Assembly: GCF_003967535.1 (NCBI RefSeq)
Contig: NZ_BIFR01000001.1
Span: 4,711,001 to 4,775,000, forward strand
Length of the DNA: 64,000 nucleotides
Source: Tengunoibacter tsumagoiensis
GTDB taxonomy: Bacteria; Chloroflexota; Ktedonobacteria; Ktedonobacterales; Ktedonobacteraceae
Direction of reading: 5' to 3'
Shown: piece after piece, positions 9,109 to 18,985 of the stretch
How the letters are laid out: every line of letters begins with the position of its first letter
How positions within the stretch are numbered: position 1 is the stretch's first letter
Made by a program: the position numbers and the translations under genes
The notes under the pieces: model-generated
Seen by the model: the letters and a program-made list of their open reading frames with translations, nothing else
Databases searched by the model: none
What the model was told of the DNA's origin: nothing

Positions 9109-10551
9109 TTAATCATGAGCCAGACGCCGCTCGGTTGGAGCTGGCTCCCACTTCCGATCATTCTTCCAGAAGGATTCAATATCTTCCAATGTCCGGCCTT
9201 TGGTCTCAGGAATCACATACCAGCAGAAGGCAAAAGCAATGACGGCAAACACTGCATACAGCCAGAAGGTGCTGGAGATGCCGATGGCATTTACCAATGA
9301 GAGGAATGTGACGCTAATCAAAAAGTTAAAGGTCCAGTTGAAGAAGGTTGAGATGGCTGCGCCACTGGCACGCACACGGGTAGGGAAGATCTCTGAGCTC
9401 ATCAGCCAGAAAACTGGCCCCAGGCCAATCGCAAACGAGAAGATGTAGACCAACAGGGCGATCAGTACAAGAGTCCCTGTGTTGCTGGCACCTGTCAGGA
9501 AGATAAATCCCATGACGATAAGTGAGATGATTATCCCCACCAGGCCCCCCAATAATAACGGTCTCCGACCAACACGGTCAATGATAAAAACCGCCAGCAA
9601 GGTTGTAAAGAAGTTGACTGCTCCTACAACGCTGGTTGCAAGAATAGCGCTTGACGCTGATTGGAAGCCGGCAAAGGTGAAGATGGTTGGTGCGTAATAA
9701 ATGACGGTGTTAATACCCACGAGCTGCTGAAAAATGGCAAGCCCAATGCCTGCAATCAAGGCCCACGTCAGGCCCGATTGAAAGAACTCCGCTAGCTTTA
9801 CTTTCCCTCCGGTATTTACACGCAATGCCTCACGAATGGCCGTTAACTCTGTCTGTCGCTCTTCCACGCTCAGATGATCCATGGCCAACTCGGCCTCTCT
9901 CCATCTTCCACGTTCCGCCAGCCAGCGCGGTGTCTCTGTGAGAAACAACATCCCTATCAGTAAAGCCAGACCAGGGATAACGGCTACACCAACCATTGGT
10001 CTCCAACCCAGGCCCGCATGCGCAAAAGCGAGATCGACAAAATACGAGATTGAGATGCCCGCAGTAATTAATAGCTGATCAAGAGCAACCAGGCTTCCAC
10101 GCAAAGACGGCGGTGCCATCTCGGCAATATACATTGGAGCAAGGAAAGAGGATGCCCCAATCCCAAATCCTAGAATGATACGGCAGACCAGGAAAAAGGG
10201 AAAATTGGGCGCAAAGGCACTCAGAATCGCTCCCACCGCAAAAATGATTCCCATGATGATCAGGCTCATTTTACGACCTAAGCCATCGCTCAATCTCCCT
10301 CCCGCGACAGCACCCAGAATGCTGCCAATCAAAACCGAACTGACAGCAATCTCTTGCTGAGTCGAATTCAGTGCAAAATCTTGCTTCAGATACAGCAGTG
10401 CCCCCGAAATGACTCCTGTATCATAGCCAAATAAGAAACCACCCAGGGCAGCTACAATGGCTATGAGATACACTTTTGCTGCGTAATGCGGTTTATCTGG
10501 AAAGGGACGAGTAGCTGATTCATTATTAAAAGGCCGCGAACTATCTGCCAT
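9109..10551 (-). CDS. MFS sugar porter family transporter
   Basis: This 480-residue, 12-TM permease most likely imports a sugar or polyol by proton symport. Family signatures are visible: GYDTGVISGAL in TM1, GRLSDGLGRK in loop 2-3, the PETPR-like TETPRWLAERGR before the central loop, and PETKGRTLEDIE at the C-terminus. These place it in the sugar porter branch of the major facilitator superfamily (XylE/AraE/GLUT-like). The start at 10551 was chosen for the conserved length; an in-frame extension to 10641 is not family-like. The substrate cannot be told from sequence alone. Confidence 0.9.
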   Translation of the reverse strand: MADSSRPFNNESATRPFPDKPHYAAKVYLIAIVAALGGFLFGYDTGVISGALLYLKQDFALNSTQQEIAVSSVLIGSILGAVAGGRLSDGLGRKMSLIIMGIIFAVGAILSAFAPNFPFFLVCRIILGFGIGASSFLAPMYIAEMAPPSLRGSLVALDQLLITAGISISYFVDLAFAHAGLGWRPMVGVAVIPGLALLIGMLFLTETPRWLAERGRWREAELAMDHLSVEERQTELTAIREALRVNTGGKVKLAEFFQSGLTWALIAGIGLAIFQQLVGINTVIYYAPTIFTFAGFQSASSAILATSVVGAVNFFTTLLAVFIIDRVGRRPLLLGGLVGIIISLIVMGFIFLTGASNTGTLVLIALLVYIFSFAIGLGPVFWLMSSEIFPTRVRASGAAISTFFNWTFNFLISVTFLSLVNAIGISSTFWLYAVFAVIAFAFCWYVIPETKGRTLEDIESFWKNDRKWEPAPTERRLAHD

Positions 10552-10698
10552 GATCGCTCTCACTTTCTGAGCAGAAACATCTACTTGACTGCACTCAAGA
10601 GCTTGCACGCAAAGCTGAAATCCAACGCTGGAATATGGCAACTACAGTATAGAGGCAAATGGGGGGAGAAACGTCACACAAAAGAGCGATTTCGTTCT

Positions 10699-10736
10699 CC
10701 ACCTTTTGAGTGAGGGAGCGCCTCCTCAAAAGGTGG
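10699..10736. terminator. Hairpin after the EamA transporter gene
   Basis: Perfect 12-bp arms (10699-10710 and 10725-10736) lie just beyond the stop of the minus-strand EamA gene. There is no strong U-tract. Confidence 0.6.
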
Positions 10737-10746
10737 GGCCTCAAGC

Positions 10747-11685
10747 TTAGCGGCCTGAAGAGAGCTCTACTGTCTCTACTGGTTCGTTTACTGAGGAGCG
10801 TTTACGCAGAAAGGCTGGAGGTGGCAATTGCCCAATAATCATGCCCAGAAAGATGCACAGACAGCCCAGCCAGGCGAGTGGACTTAAAAGATCTCTGGCA
10901 AAGACATAGCCAAACAGGGCCGCCCAGGCTGGCTCCAACGCATAGATCAGGGTTGCTCGCGTACTGCTGATAAACTGCTGGACTCTATTCATGACATATA
11001 AACAGAAGGCGGTTGCGACTACGCCCATAAAAACGACGGAGATCCAGACTGACGCAGCAGGCAGGTGAAGAGGCTCATGCGCAAAGGGAATGGCGAGCAG
11101 GCTCAAGAGGGAGGTGAAGGCTATCTGCACAATTGAGAGGTTGATTGCATCGGCTCTGGGCGCAAATTTGCTGATGCTGATAATATGCAGGGCATTAGCC
11201 AGCGCACAGCCCAGCACTAACCACTCACCCAGTCCAAAAGTTAATTGAAAGGTGCTGTTGATCGAGAGGAAGATCAGCCCAACAAATGAGAGGATCACGC
11301 CTGCCCAGACCATAATGGTCGGAATCTGCTTGAGCACTAGCAATGAGAGCAATGAGACAAAGGGAACATAGAGTCCTGTGATAAATCCTGCTTTACTGAC
11401 GGTCGTATACTGAAGCCCAACCGTTTGAAGAGCAAAACCGGCAAAGAGAAAGATGCCAATAAATGAGCCCGCCAGCAATTCCGAGCGCTGTATCTGGCGC
11501 AGTCGGCGGTGAAAGAGCAAGGCCAGAGTCAAAGCGCCTACGCCAAAACGCAGAAAGAGGAAGGTAAATGGCCCGGTGAGCTTTAATGTATCCTGAACAA
11601 CGAGAAAGGTTCCACCCCAGATGATTGTGACAACAATAATTAAGAGGTCATAACGCAACAGCCGCCGACCTTTGTGTTCTGCCAT
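10747..11685 (-). CDS. EamA/DMT family transporter
   Basis: The 312-residue protein has ten predicted membrane helices in two five-helix halves, the architecture of the drug/metabolite transporter superfamily (EamA domain repeated). The first half begins with IIWGGTFLVVQDTL, a typical DMT opening. The C-terminal half contains ATLIYALEPAWAALFGY, the classic second-repeat motif. It probably exports a metabolite or drug; the substrate is unknown. AAAGGA lies 8 bases before the ATG. It appears monocistronic, with a hairpin after the stop. Confidence 0.88.
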   Translation of the reverse strand: MAEHKGRRLLRYDLLIIVVTIIWGGTFLVVQDTLKLTGPFTFLFLRFGVGALTLALLFHRRLRQIQRSELLAGSFIGIFLFAGFALQTVGLQYTTVSKAGFITGLYVPFVSLLSLLVLKQIPTIMVWAGVILSFVGLIFLSINSTFQLTFGLGEWLVLGCALANALHIISISKFAPRADAINLSIVQIAFTSLLSLLAIPFAHEPLHLPAASVWISVVFMGVVATAFCLYVMNRVQQFISSTRATLIYALEPAWAALFGYVFARDLLSPLAWLGCLCIFLGMIIGQLPPPAFLRKRSSVNEPVETVELSSGR

Positions 11686-11763
11686 GAAGAAATCCTTTGA
11701 GAAGATTGCAGAGATTCCAAATAGTGTTCTTCCAGTGTAGAGTCTCTTACGTCAAATTGCAAC

Positions 11764-12726
11764 CTACCCGGCAGCCTTTTGCTCATTCATGACAGCTTGC
11801 AGCAAAGCCACAACCTGTGCAAATATCTTTCCTTGTGGCGTCTCTTCATAGGGTTCCTGCTCTGATTCAGGCAAAAAATAACCACCAGGGTCATTGTGGG
11901 TGACTGGACCGGCTGAGATCTCTGTGATCTTTCCCTGCCGTCGCGCTTTATTCCATGGTGAGTAGCTCAGCAAGGGCCAGCGGCCAGCATAGGCGATGGC
12001 TCCAAGTCTGTTCACGGGATCTCTGCTTCCGCGAAAATGATAGAGATGCTCAATCATCTCCAAGCCTGGATCATCAGCCATGACTCCGCCAAAGGAGATG
12101 ATGGAGAGAGGAGCCTGTAACAGAGGCTTGAGATAGGTGGCTGAGCCTAACGCGACCTGCACTCCTCCACTAAACCCCAGTAAGGTCACAGGGATACCAC
12201 TACTCATACGATAGCCGCTACGCAATAGTCCATCGACAATCACTCCGGCAGTTCCATAATTGTAGATGGGACCATAGCGTCGATCTGCGGAGACAGCGAC
12301 CTGAAACATATTGCGAATATTGATCAGGTTGGTTAATACGGCATGATTCTGTAGTTTCAATTGCTTAATCCATCTCCACATCATTGTAAAAAAACGCTGT
12401 CCCGTTAAGCCATTGTTATTCATCGCATAGGGGAACACATCGCGCACAACTTTGATCTGTGGAAGCTGCTCTTGCAATCGATCCAGAAAGGCCTGCTCTT
12501 CTCTCTCTAAGAAATCACCGCCAATAGCTCCGATTCCTGACAGGTAGACAACATACTGCATTGTGACTTTGTCTGGGTCATCCAACGGCCTCTCTACCAG
12601 TTGATGAGGGCGACTTCCAAACCAGCCAGCCCACCAACCTAACGCTTCAAATGGTGACCAGAGGGCCGCTACTAATAAGAGAATGAGGCCCAGAATAAGC
12701 AATTGAACGAGGAAACTTGAGATCAT
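11764..12726 (-). CDS. Membrane-anchored alpha/beta-fold protein of unknown function
   Basis: A 320-residue protein starting with a hydrophobic anchor (ISSFLVQLLILGLILLLVAA) and containing a nucleophile-elbow-like GFSGG (in VTLLGFSGGVQVALGS). This suggests an alpha/beta-hydrolase fold, though I cannot assign the acid or His residues. The start at 12726 is supported by a GGGAGG ribosome-binding site and an ATGA overlap with the stop of the upstream gene. A longer reading frame to 12969 would run through the neighbouring gene and is rejected. It is the last gene of a three-gene operon with another hydrolase and a membrane protein. Confidence 0.75.
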   Translation of the reverse strand: MISSFLVQLLILGLILLLVAALWSPFEALGWWAGWFGSRPHQLVERPLDDPDKVTMQYVVYLSGIGAIGGDFLEREEQAFLDRLQEQLPQIKVVRDVFPYAMNNNGLTGQRFFTMMWRWIKQLKLQNHAVLTNLINIRNMFQVAVSADRRYGPIYNYGTAGVIVDGLLRSGYRMSSGIPVTLLGFSGGVQVALGSATYLKPLLQAPLSIISFGGVMADDPGLEMIEHLYHFRGSRDPVNRLGAIAYAGRWPLLSYSPWNKARRQGKITEISAGPVTHNDPGGYFLPESEQEPYEETPQGKIFAQVVALLQAVMNEQKAAG

Positions 12727-13403
12727 CTGTGACCTCCCTGAGGTGGCTGCATCTCTTCCGTCAGGCTGCTCGCCAGATCCCGTACATGCAAGGTCAATGG
12801 GACACCAGCGGTTATTCTTCTTAACCAGCGCGTAACAGACTGCACAGGTCGACCAATCGTCACTTTTAGCACCACAAATAGCAGCCACCCACACACAGTA
12901 CAGAGCAGGCTTAGCCAGAAGTCCAGTTGTAAGGTTATATGAATGGCTAATATGACTGCCAGGAGGCACCAGATATCCAGTACATGCTCAATCAAGCTCC
13001 CCATATAGGGGAGAAGAATCAAAAAGCCAAAGCAATAGGGCGCGTAAGCCAGACACACGGCGCGCAGAATGGGCAGAAATGCCAGCGGATGCTGCAAGAT
13101 GAGGCTCCCAAACAACCAGATCGTGGCTATCCAGAGGCTCACGCTGATGACATACAGCGCACCAGAGAGACAGAGACTGGCAACAAACCGAATGGGCTGG
13201 ACACGATTAACCAGGAGAGCCACACTCTGGCCAAGACCAACAGAGATGGCCCCCAGGAAAGGAATCCAGATCACCAGCCAGAATGATCCATGCGTCTGAG
13301 CGAGTACTGCAAAAGCGGTCGGGTCTAGCCGCCAGGCACCTCGTATGAATAACCAGAGCGTCTGGATGAAATTTCCCAGAGTGGTTGTATCAATCGTATA
13401 CAC
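12723..13403 (-). CDS. Polytopic membrane protein (Yip1-like topology)
   Basis: A 226-residue protein with five or six hydrophobic segments (for example LVIWIPFLGAISVGLG and FLILLPYMGSLIEHVLDIW). The composition and length resemble Yip1/DUF1282-type membrane proteins, but no diagnostic motif is present. It overlaps the downstream gene by four bases (ATGA) and sits 33 bp after an alpha/beta hydrolase gene. Translational coupling is therefore likely and the three products may form a membrane-associated unit. Confidence 0.75.
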   Translation of the reverse strand: MYTIDTTTLGNFIQTLWLFIRGAWRLDPTAFAVLAQTHGSFWLVIWIPFLGAISVGLGQSVALLVNRVQPIRFVASLCLSGALYVISVSLWIATIWLFGSLILQHPLAFLPILRAVCLAYAPYCFGFLILLPYMGSLIEHVLDIWCLLAVILAIHITLQLDFWLSLLCTVCGWLLFVVLKVTIGRPVQSVTRWLRRITAGVPLTLHVRDLASSLTEEMQPPQGGHR

Positions 13404-13436
13404 ACGCTTCTCGCTTTCTCCAGCTCTTCGCTCCGT

Positions 13437-14519
13437 TTACGATAGATGAGTAGCCAGCTCCAGCAGAATGGGATAGACCAGACTGGTCTGTTGACCCACC
13501 TGCTGGGGATCAATCATGTCGTGCAGAAGATGTTGCTCGGCACTGAACGTATAAAGATGGATGGACTCCAGACCATGTCTGCGCCACTGTTCGATCAACT
13601 GCATAGTGATCTCATTATTCACTGCTTTATCAATCTCATTCGTGATTACTAACACAGAACGAACCGCAGCACGCTGCGTCTTCGCTGAACGATAGACAGA
13701 GTGCGCCAGCTGCATGACTTCTGCAAGAGCATGGCTGGAATAGCCCAGATAGCTATGTGTGGGTCCATCTTGAAAAGGTGAGATGTATTGTGTACCAATA
13801 TTTGGGAGCCTGAGGAAGAGCCACATCAAGAATAAGGTCACACGAGGCCCAAAGGAGAGAAGACCAAACATCGGAGCAATCAGGATCACGTGTGCCACAT
13901 CTGCTCGATGCTGTGCCACCCATGCCGCCAGCGTTCCGCCTGCGGACAGACCTAAAAAGGTGATCTCCTCTCCCAGACCGCGAGCAATATCTACCGCCAG
14001 ATTACTGGCATCGCATAGCTCCTGGGCGGTTAGATACTTGAGTTCATCTGTCATGCGATCCTTCAGACCATTGCGAGGCATTCTTGGGATCAGCACATTA
14101 TAGCCACGTTCATAAAAAAGAGGAGCCAGTTCAACAAATTGCTGTGGACAGTTGGTGATACCATGCATCAAGATAATCACATGCTTTGTACGCTGACCAT
14201 GGGTGAGCAGTTGCGAGCCGCAGACTGGATTAATCTCCTCATCGTCCTGAGCCTGAAGTTGAGCAAAACGCAGTAGTGCAGATTCATAGTCTTCTGATGG
14301 TTGTTCGAGAGGCTGTGGTATATTCCGAATCTGCGAACGAGCAAAAAAACGGATCATTATCATAATCCCGCTCAGTCCTAGAAACAGACTACCCAGCCAT
14401 AACTTCCTTGATGAGATGAAAAAGGATGTTTGCTCACCAACCTTCTTTGGGTTCAAATTCGATGGGTTCGAATTTAATCCCTGCGCTGCGGATGAAATGC
14501 GTGCAGTAGAATGTTCCAT
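13437..14519 (-). CDS. Membrane-anchored alpha/beta hydrolase (lysophospholipase/esterase type)
   Basis: A 360-residue protein with one N-terminal transmembrane helix (LWLGSLFLGLSGIMIMIRFF) and an alpha/beta-hydrolase domain. Visible elements are the oxyanion region LMHGITNCPQQF, the nucleophile elbow GLSAGG and the probable catalytic His in HLLHDMIDP. The family hydrolyses esters of lipids or small acyl compounds. It is first in the operon with the two genes downstream. The catalytic domain may face outward or be cytoplasmic; the sequence does not settle this. Confidence 0.85.
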   Translation of the reverse strand: MEHSTARISSAAQGLNSNPSNLNPKKVGEQTSFFISSRKLWLGSLFLGLSGIMIMIRFFARSQIRNIPQPLEQPSEDYESALLRFAQLQAQDDEEINPVCGSQLLTHGQRTKHVIILMHGITNCPQQFVELAPLFYERGYNVLIPRMPRNGLKDRMTDELKYLTAQELCDASNLAVDIARGLGEEITFLGLSAGGTLAAWVAQHRADVAHVILIAPMFGLLSFGPRVTLFLMWLFLRLPNIGTQYISPFQDGPTHSYLGYSSHALAEVMQLAHSVYRSAKTQRAAVRSVLVITNEIDKAVNNEITMQLIEQWRRHGLESIHLYTFSAEQHLLHDMIDPQQVGQQTSLVYPILLELATHLS

Positions 14520-14649
14520 TAACGTTGCTCCATTTCATGAACCAATCATAAAGAGCATTGGTGATGATAACGTATCACCTTGTCAGGCCGGGGAGCAAGG
14601 TTAACGATTAAAGGCGGCATCCGTTCAAGTTGGTGGCTTTATAAAGGGA

Positions 14650-14718
14650 CCGGCCCGGAGCCCCTGCTCTATATGTGCTGAAGAAATTGCCACATATACG
14701 GCAGAGGCTCCGGGCCGG
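14650..14718. terminator. Long hairpin between secA and the hydrolase operon
   Basis: Near-perfect 28-base arms (start CCGGCCCGGAGCC at 14650-14662, end GGCTCCGGGCCGG at 14706-14718) enclose a small loop. It follows the secA stop by 55 bp and lies upstream of the next minus-strand gene. No U-tract is present. Confidence 0.65.
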
Positions 14719-14772
14719 CGACTTATATGAAGGTTAAGTATGGGTATGGGCCCTGAGCACCTTCAAAGGATG

Positions 14773-17700
14773 TCAGGCTCCATGGCACTTTTTGAATTTT
14801 TTGCCACTACCACAAGGACAGGGATCATTACGACCAACGCGCGCCAGGTTGGCGGGCGAGGATTGATTCGGTGCAGTTGCAAGACGCGCTCCACCATTTC
14901 CATTCGCTCGTGGAGGTGTAGCATTTTTGCGCACTGCTGCATTGACATCATTGCGAACTGCGGCTGCCTTTTTCTTGTCCTGAACGGGCTCCTGGCTCTT
15001 GGCCTGCCCACTGGATTCAGCGATTGCATCCGCGTTCGTGCTCAACTCCTGAGGCATGCGACGCTGGGGCTCAGGGCGCTGCAATGTAATCTGAACCTCA
15101 TTCCGCAGTAATTTCAAGAGCGCATCAACTGTGTAATGCTGAATCGCAGTTTTCAGCTCATCAAACATCCGGAAGGCTTCGTTTTTAAACTCGACCAGAG
15201 GATCACGCTGAGCTATAGAACGGAAACCAATACCCGCACGCATGACATCCAGAGCATCGATATGATCCATCCAGAGACGATCCACAACCTGTAGCAGATA
15301 GGTACGCTCAAATTCTCGTTGAGGGTCCAGGTTAAAGACACCTTGCGTTGCCGCTTGCTTCCGTAGCTCTTCGCCGCGCTGCTCATAGTGCTCAAGGACC
15401 AGATCCACCAGATCGCTACGAAGGTTGTCGCGACGGACAGCGTGAATATTTTCAGGCACAAACTCTTCTGGAACATGAACCCAGGGCTCCAGCGCTTTAA
15501 AGAGCGTCTCTAGCTCCTCTTCCTCGCTCACCATCGTCCCTGGAATCGTATTGTTCACCAGGTTTGTAACCTCATTACGGATCATCGTCAGAATACGATC
15601 ATGCATATCGCCATGTTCAAGAACACGGTGACGATCAGCATAGATAACCTCACGCTGTTTCGCAATCACATCGTCATATTCAACGACATTTTTACGAATA
15701 TCGAAGTTATAGCCCTCAACACGCGTCTGAGCGCTTTCGATAAAGCGAGAGACCATCTTGCTTTCCAGAGGCATATCCTCTTCCATACCAACACGCTCCA
15801 TAATGCCAGCCACACGATCGGCAGCAAAACGGCGCATCAGTTCATCGTCCAGCGCCAGGAAGAAGCGCGAAGCCCCCGGATCACCCTGACGACCAGCACG
15901 ACCACGAAGCTGATTATCGATACGGCGCGACTCATGACGCTCTGTACCAATAATATAGAGTCCACCAAGTTCAACCACACGATCGTGATCTAACTCGCAT
16001 TCCTTGACCTTGGTAGCCAGCAGTTCATCCTTCTCAGCCTGTGTCATCTGTTCCAGATAAAACTGAATAGCCTCTTCCTTCTCCTCACGCTCATCAGAAG
16101 TACGCTCTGGCATCTCGCGGATGGAGTCAACCTGTTCGGCATGTTTGCGCAGAATACTATCAAAATAATCCTTGGGATTACCACCTAACAGAATATCGGT
16201 ACCACGACCAGCCATGTTGGTTGCAATCGTCACGGCACCACTACGGCCAGCCTGAGCCACAATCTGAGCCTCACGCTCATGATACTTGGCATTTAACACA
16301 TTGTGAGGGATACCCTGCATTTCCAGCAGATGCGAAAGATGCTCTGAGATCTCAACCGAAGTGGTACCAACCAGCACTGGCTGCCCCTTTTCGTGCCGCT
16401 CTTTGATCTCCTCAGCCACGGCCTTAAATTTGGCCTCGCCTGTCCGATAGATCAGATCTGGCATATCTTTACGCTGGGTCGGTTTGTTCGTGGGAATCAC
16501 CATCACATCCAGCTCGTAGATCTTATTGAACTCTTCGGCCTCTGTCAGAGCTGTACCAGTCATACCAGCCAGCTTGTTATACAGACGGAAGTAGTTCTGG
16601 AATGTGATTGTCGCCAGAGTATGGTTCTCGCGCTGAACCTTCACTCCTTCTTTGGCTTCAATTGCCTGATGAAGACCCTCACTATAGCGACGACCCTGCA
16701 TCTGACGGCCCGTAAACTCATCAACGATAACGACCTCGCCATCTTTTACGATGTAGTCTTTATCACGTTTAAAGATTACCTGGGCCTTGATGGCATTCTC
16801 CATATAGCGCGTGAGATCCAGATTGGACTCGTCGTAAATATTCTCAACGCCGGCCAGCTTCTCAATCTTGTCGATGCCATCTTCGGTCAGCATGACGGAG
16901 CGCGTCTTTTCTTCGATTGTATAGTCGTCCTCAGGTTTGAGAAACTTGGACCACTGAGCAAATTGTGCGTATGTCTCAGTCGACTCCTGGCCCTGACCCG
17001 AGATGATCAATGGCGTACGAGCTTCGTCGATCAAGATGTTATCCACCTCGTCTACAATAGCGTAGTTGAGCTCACGTTGCACCATCTGATCCAGCGCCGT
17101 GACCATGTTGTCACGCAGGTAATCAAAACCGAATTCATTATTGGTACCATAGGTAATATCAGCCCGATATGCCTCACGTCGTTCGGCTGATTGGGCATTG
17201 ACAGAATTGACCAGGATGCCCACTGTCAGTCCCAGGAAGCGATAGATATTCCCCATCCATTCGCCATCACGGTGGGCGAGGTAATCATTCACCGTCACCA
17301 CGTGGACGCCTTTGCCAGTCAATGCATTCAGGTAGACTGGCGCTGTTGCCACCAGCGTCTTCCCCTCACCTGTACGCATCTCGGCAATCTTGCCCTGATG
17401 CAGCACAACGCCACCAATCAACTGCACATCATAATGGCGCATCTTAATCTTGCGCCAGCCAGCCTCACGCACAACGGCAAAAGCTTCTGGCAGCAGATCA
17501 TCCAACATCTTCCCCTGCTTGTAGCGCTTGACCATCTCAGGGACCAGCTCATCCATGGCATCGGCTTTTATCGCTACGATCTCCTCTTGCAACTGTCCAA
17601 AGAGGTCCATATAGAAGATCTCTGTGAGACGATCAGCCGCATCGGGGCGATCTATCGTTGCACGCAAAGCCTCCTCAAAGCGTGGCCACGCCAGCGCATA

Positions 17701-18246
17701 AGCCTCTTCTAGATCGCTATCCAGGTCTTGCAACGCTGGCTCAGCCATTTTCAACTGCTTAAAGGTCAGACTCCTGGGATCTTTGGCCTCATCCGGCCAC
17801 TGTTGCTCATCTTCAGCACGATCCATAATCGCCTGGACGCGCAAGGTGTTTAATACCACCGAGAGATTTTTGTACCCCTGCTCAAAACAATCCGATAAGG
17901 TAGCTTGCAGATGCTCACGCAACGCACTCTCACTATCATGAAGGTCCAACTTCTGACGAAACTCCATCACAGCCGCATGCAGTTGCTCATCACTGCATCT
18001 ATCCGCTAAAGGTTCAACCTTCTGCAAAGCTTCGCGAAAAAGCTTGACCAGTTCATCTTCCAGGACCATGCCACCTTTAAGGTAGAGCGCCAGCTGCGAA
18101 CGAAACTCAGTCGTCTTGGCCGAAAGGGCCTCATCACTCAAAGCCTTCATTTCTGGTTCGAGAGTATTTATCTTATCAATCAGGGGTTGGATCGCCTTTA
18201 AATCTCGTTTATTGGGATCACCTAAAATTTTTCCTAACAATTGCAT
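14773..18246 (-). CDS. secA: Preprotein translocase ATPase SecA, with long N-terminal insertion
   Basis: SecA drives export of unfolded preproteins through SecYEG. The 1157-residue protein shows Walker A MRTGEGKTLVA, DYLRDNM, the DEVD box (VDEVDNILIDEARTP), AGRQGDPGASRF and a C-terminal SEC-C zinc motif CPCGSGKKFKKCHG. It is longer than usual. The Walker A Thr/Gly cluster falls at about residue 292 instead of about 102, because some 190 extra, mostly helical and acidic residues lie between the N-terminal helix and the LLPEAFAVVREA segment. The reading frame is uninterrupted and the extra part shows no stop or frameshift. It is transcribed alone. Confidence 0.96.
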   Translation of the reverse strand: MQLLGKILGDPNKRDLKAIQPLIDKINTLEPEMKALSDEALSAKTTEFRSQLALYLKGGMVLEDELVKLFREALQKVEPLADRCSDEQLHAAVMEFRQKLDLHDSESALREHLQATLSDCFEQGYKNLSVVLNTLRVQAIMDRAEDEQQWPDEAKDPRSLTFKQLKMAEPALQDLDSDLEEAYALAWPRFEEALRATIDRPDAADRLTEIFYMDLFGQLQEEIVAIKADAMDELVPEMVKRYKQGKMLDDLLPEAFAVVREAGWRKIKMRHYDVQLIGGVVLHQGKIAEMRTGEGKTLVATAPVYLNALTGKGVHVVTVNDYLAHRDGEWMGNIYRFLGLTVGILVNSVNAQSAERREAYRADITYGTNNEFGFDYLRDNMVTALDQMVQRELNYAIVDEVDNILIDEARTPLIISGQGQESTETYAQFAQWSKFLKPEDDYTIEEKTRSVMLTEDGIDKIEKLAGVENIYDESNLDLTRYMENAIKAQVIFKRDKDYIVKDGEVVIVDEFTGRQMQGRRYSEGLHQAIEAKEGVKVQRENHTLATITFQNYFRLYNKLAGMTGTALTEAEEFNKIYELDVMVIPTNKPTQRKDMPDLIYRTGEAKFKAVAEEIKERHEKGQPVLVGTTSVEISEHLSHLLEMQGIPHNVLNAKYHEREAQIVAQAGRSGAVTIATNMAGRGTDILLGGNPKDYFDSILRKHAEQVDSIREMPERTSDEREEKEEAIQFYLEQMTQAEKDELLATKVKECELDHDRVVELGGLYIIGTERHESRRIDNQLRGRAGRQGDPGASRFFLALDDELMRRFAADRVAGIMERVGMEEDMPLESKMVSRFIESAQTRVEGYNFDIRKNVVEYDDVIAKQREVIYADRHRVLEHGDMHDRILTMIRNEVTNLVNNTIPGTMVSEEEELETLFKALEPWVHVPEEFVPENIHAVRRDNLRSDLVDLVLEHYEQRGEELRKQAATQGVFNLDPQREFERTYLLQVVDRLWMDHIDALDVMRAGIGFRSIAQRDPLVEFKNEAFRMFDELKTAIQHYTVDALLKLLRNEVQITLQRPEPQRRMPQELSTNADAIAESSGQAKSQEPVQDKKKAAAVRNDVNAAVRKNATPPRANGNGGARLATAPNQSSPANLARVGRNDPCPCGSGKKFKKCHGA

Positions 18247-18577
18247 ATGCGCATGTTCTCCTACTGCATTGGCATGGGTGATGATATCGGTCCAAAAAAA
18301 GAAAAATAACAGCTATGCCTACACCATTATACCATCAAGTCTCGCTCTTTTTTGATAGCATACTGGCAATCGACGATTCTGCTCATTACCCTCATTGAGA
18401 GCTACGCAAAGCCATCTCTCCGGTTGCATATTTTCTATTTTCCATCAAAAAACCGCAAAAGTACTGTACAATAAGGAAAGATTAGTGCCCGTTTGCTTAG
18501 AGTGTGTCCTAAAACCAGTAAGTGGCCGATAGAAAAAAGAAAGGAGTCAAACAAGCGATCAGAAAGGATCACAGCCA

Positions 18578-18985
18578 ATGGAAAGAAGCATCACGCGAAA
18601 GCCGTACGCCACCGATCTGACGGATGCCCAATGGGAGTTGCTGGCTCCCTTCATCCCAGATGTCTCGCCCAATGCGACCCAAGAGACCATTCCCAGGCGC
18701 GAGATCGTCAACGGCATCCTCTACGTGTTGCGAACAGGCTGTTCGTGGAGACTGACACCCCACGATTTGCCCAACGGCAAGACGCTGCACCATTATTTGC
18801 GTCAGTGGAAACACAGCGGGGTTTGGGAGACCGCCATGACCAGCTTACGCAAACAAACCCGTCAGGCCATTGGCCGAGAAGAGGAACCCAGTGCGGTCAT
18901 CATCGACAGCCAATCGATCAAAACCAGTCCCGTCCGAGGCATCGAGCGTGGGTTCGATGCGGGAAAAAAAAATCTGGGGTCGTAA
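18578..18985 (+). CDS. IS5-family transposase, N-terminal frame (OrfA)
   Basis: This 135-residue frame holds the DUF4096-like N-terminal domain (LTDAQWELLAPFIP, LRTGCSWRLTPHDLP) and the first catalytic Asp in VIIDSQSIKTS. It ends shortly after an A9 run at 18964-18972, where the second frame continues. A full DDE enzyme needs both frames joined. The shift needed is +1, equivalent to a transcript with one A fewer. Confidence 0.85.
   Translation: MERSITRKPYATDLTDAQWELLAPFIPDVSPNATQETIPRREIVNGILYVLRTGCSWRLTPHDLPNGKTLHHYLRQWKHSGVWETAMTSLRKQTRQAIGREEEPSAVIIDSQSIKTSPVRGIERGFDAGKKNLGS

Noticed and set aside
12727..12969. Upstream extension of the alpha/beta-fold protein
   Set aside because: It would overlap the neighbouring membrane protein gene by 240 bp; ATG 12726 has a strong ribosome-binding site and an ATGA overlap.
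14440..14482. TTCGAAT-type segment resembling a tRNA T-loop
   Set aside because: It lies inside the hydrolase coding region and no acceptor or anticodon arms could be drawn.
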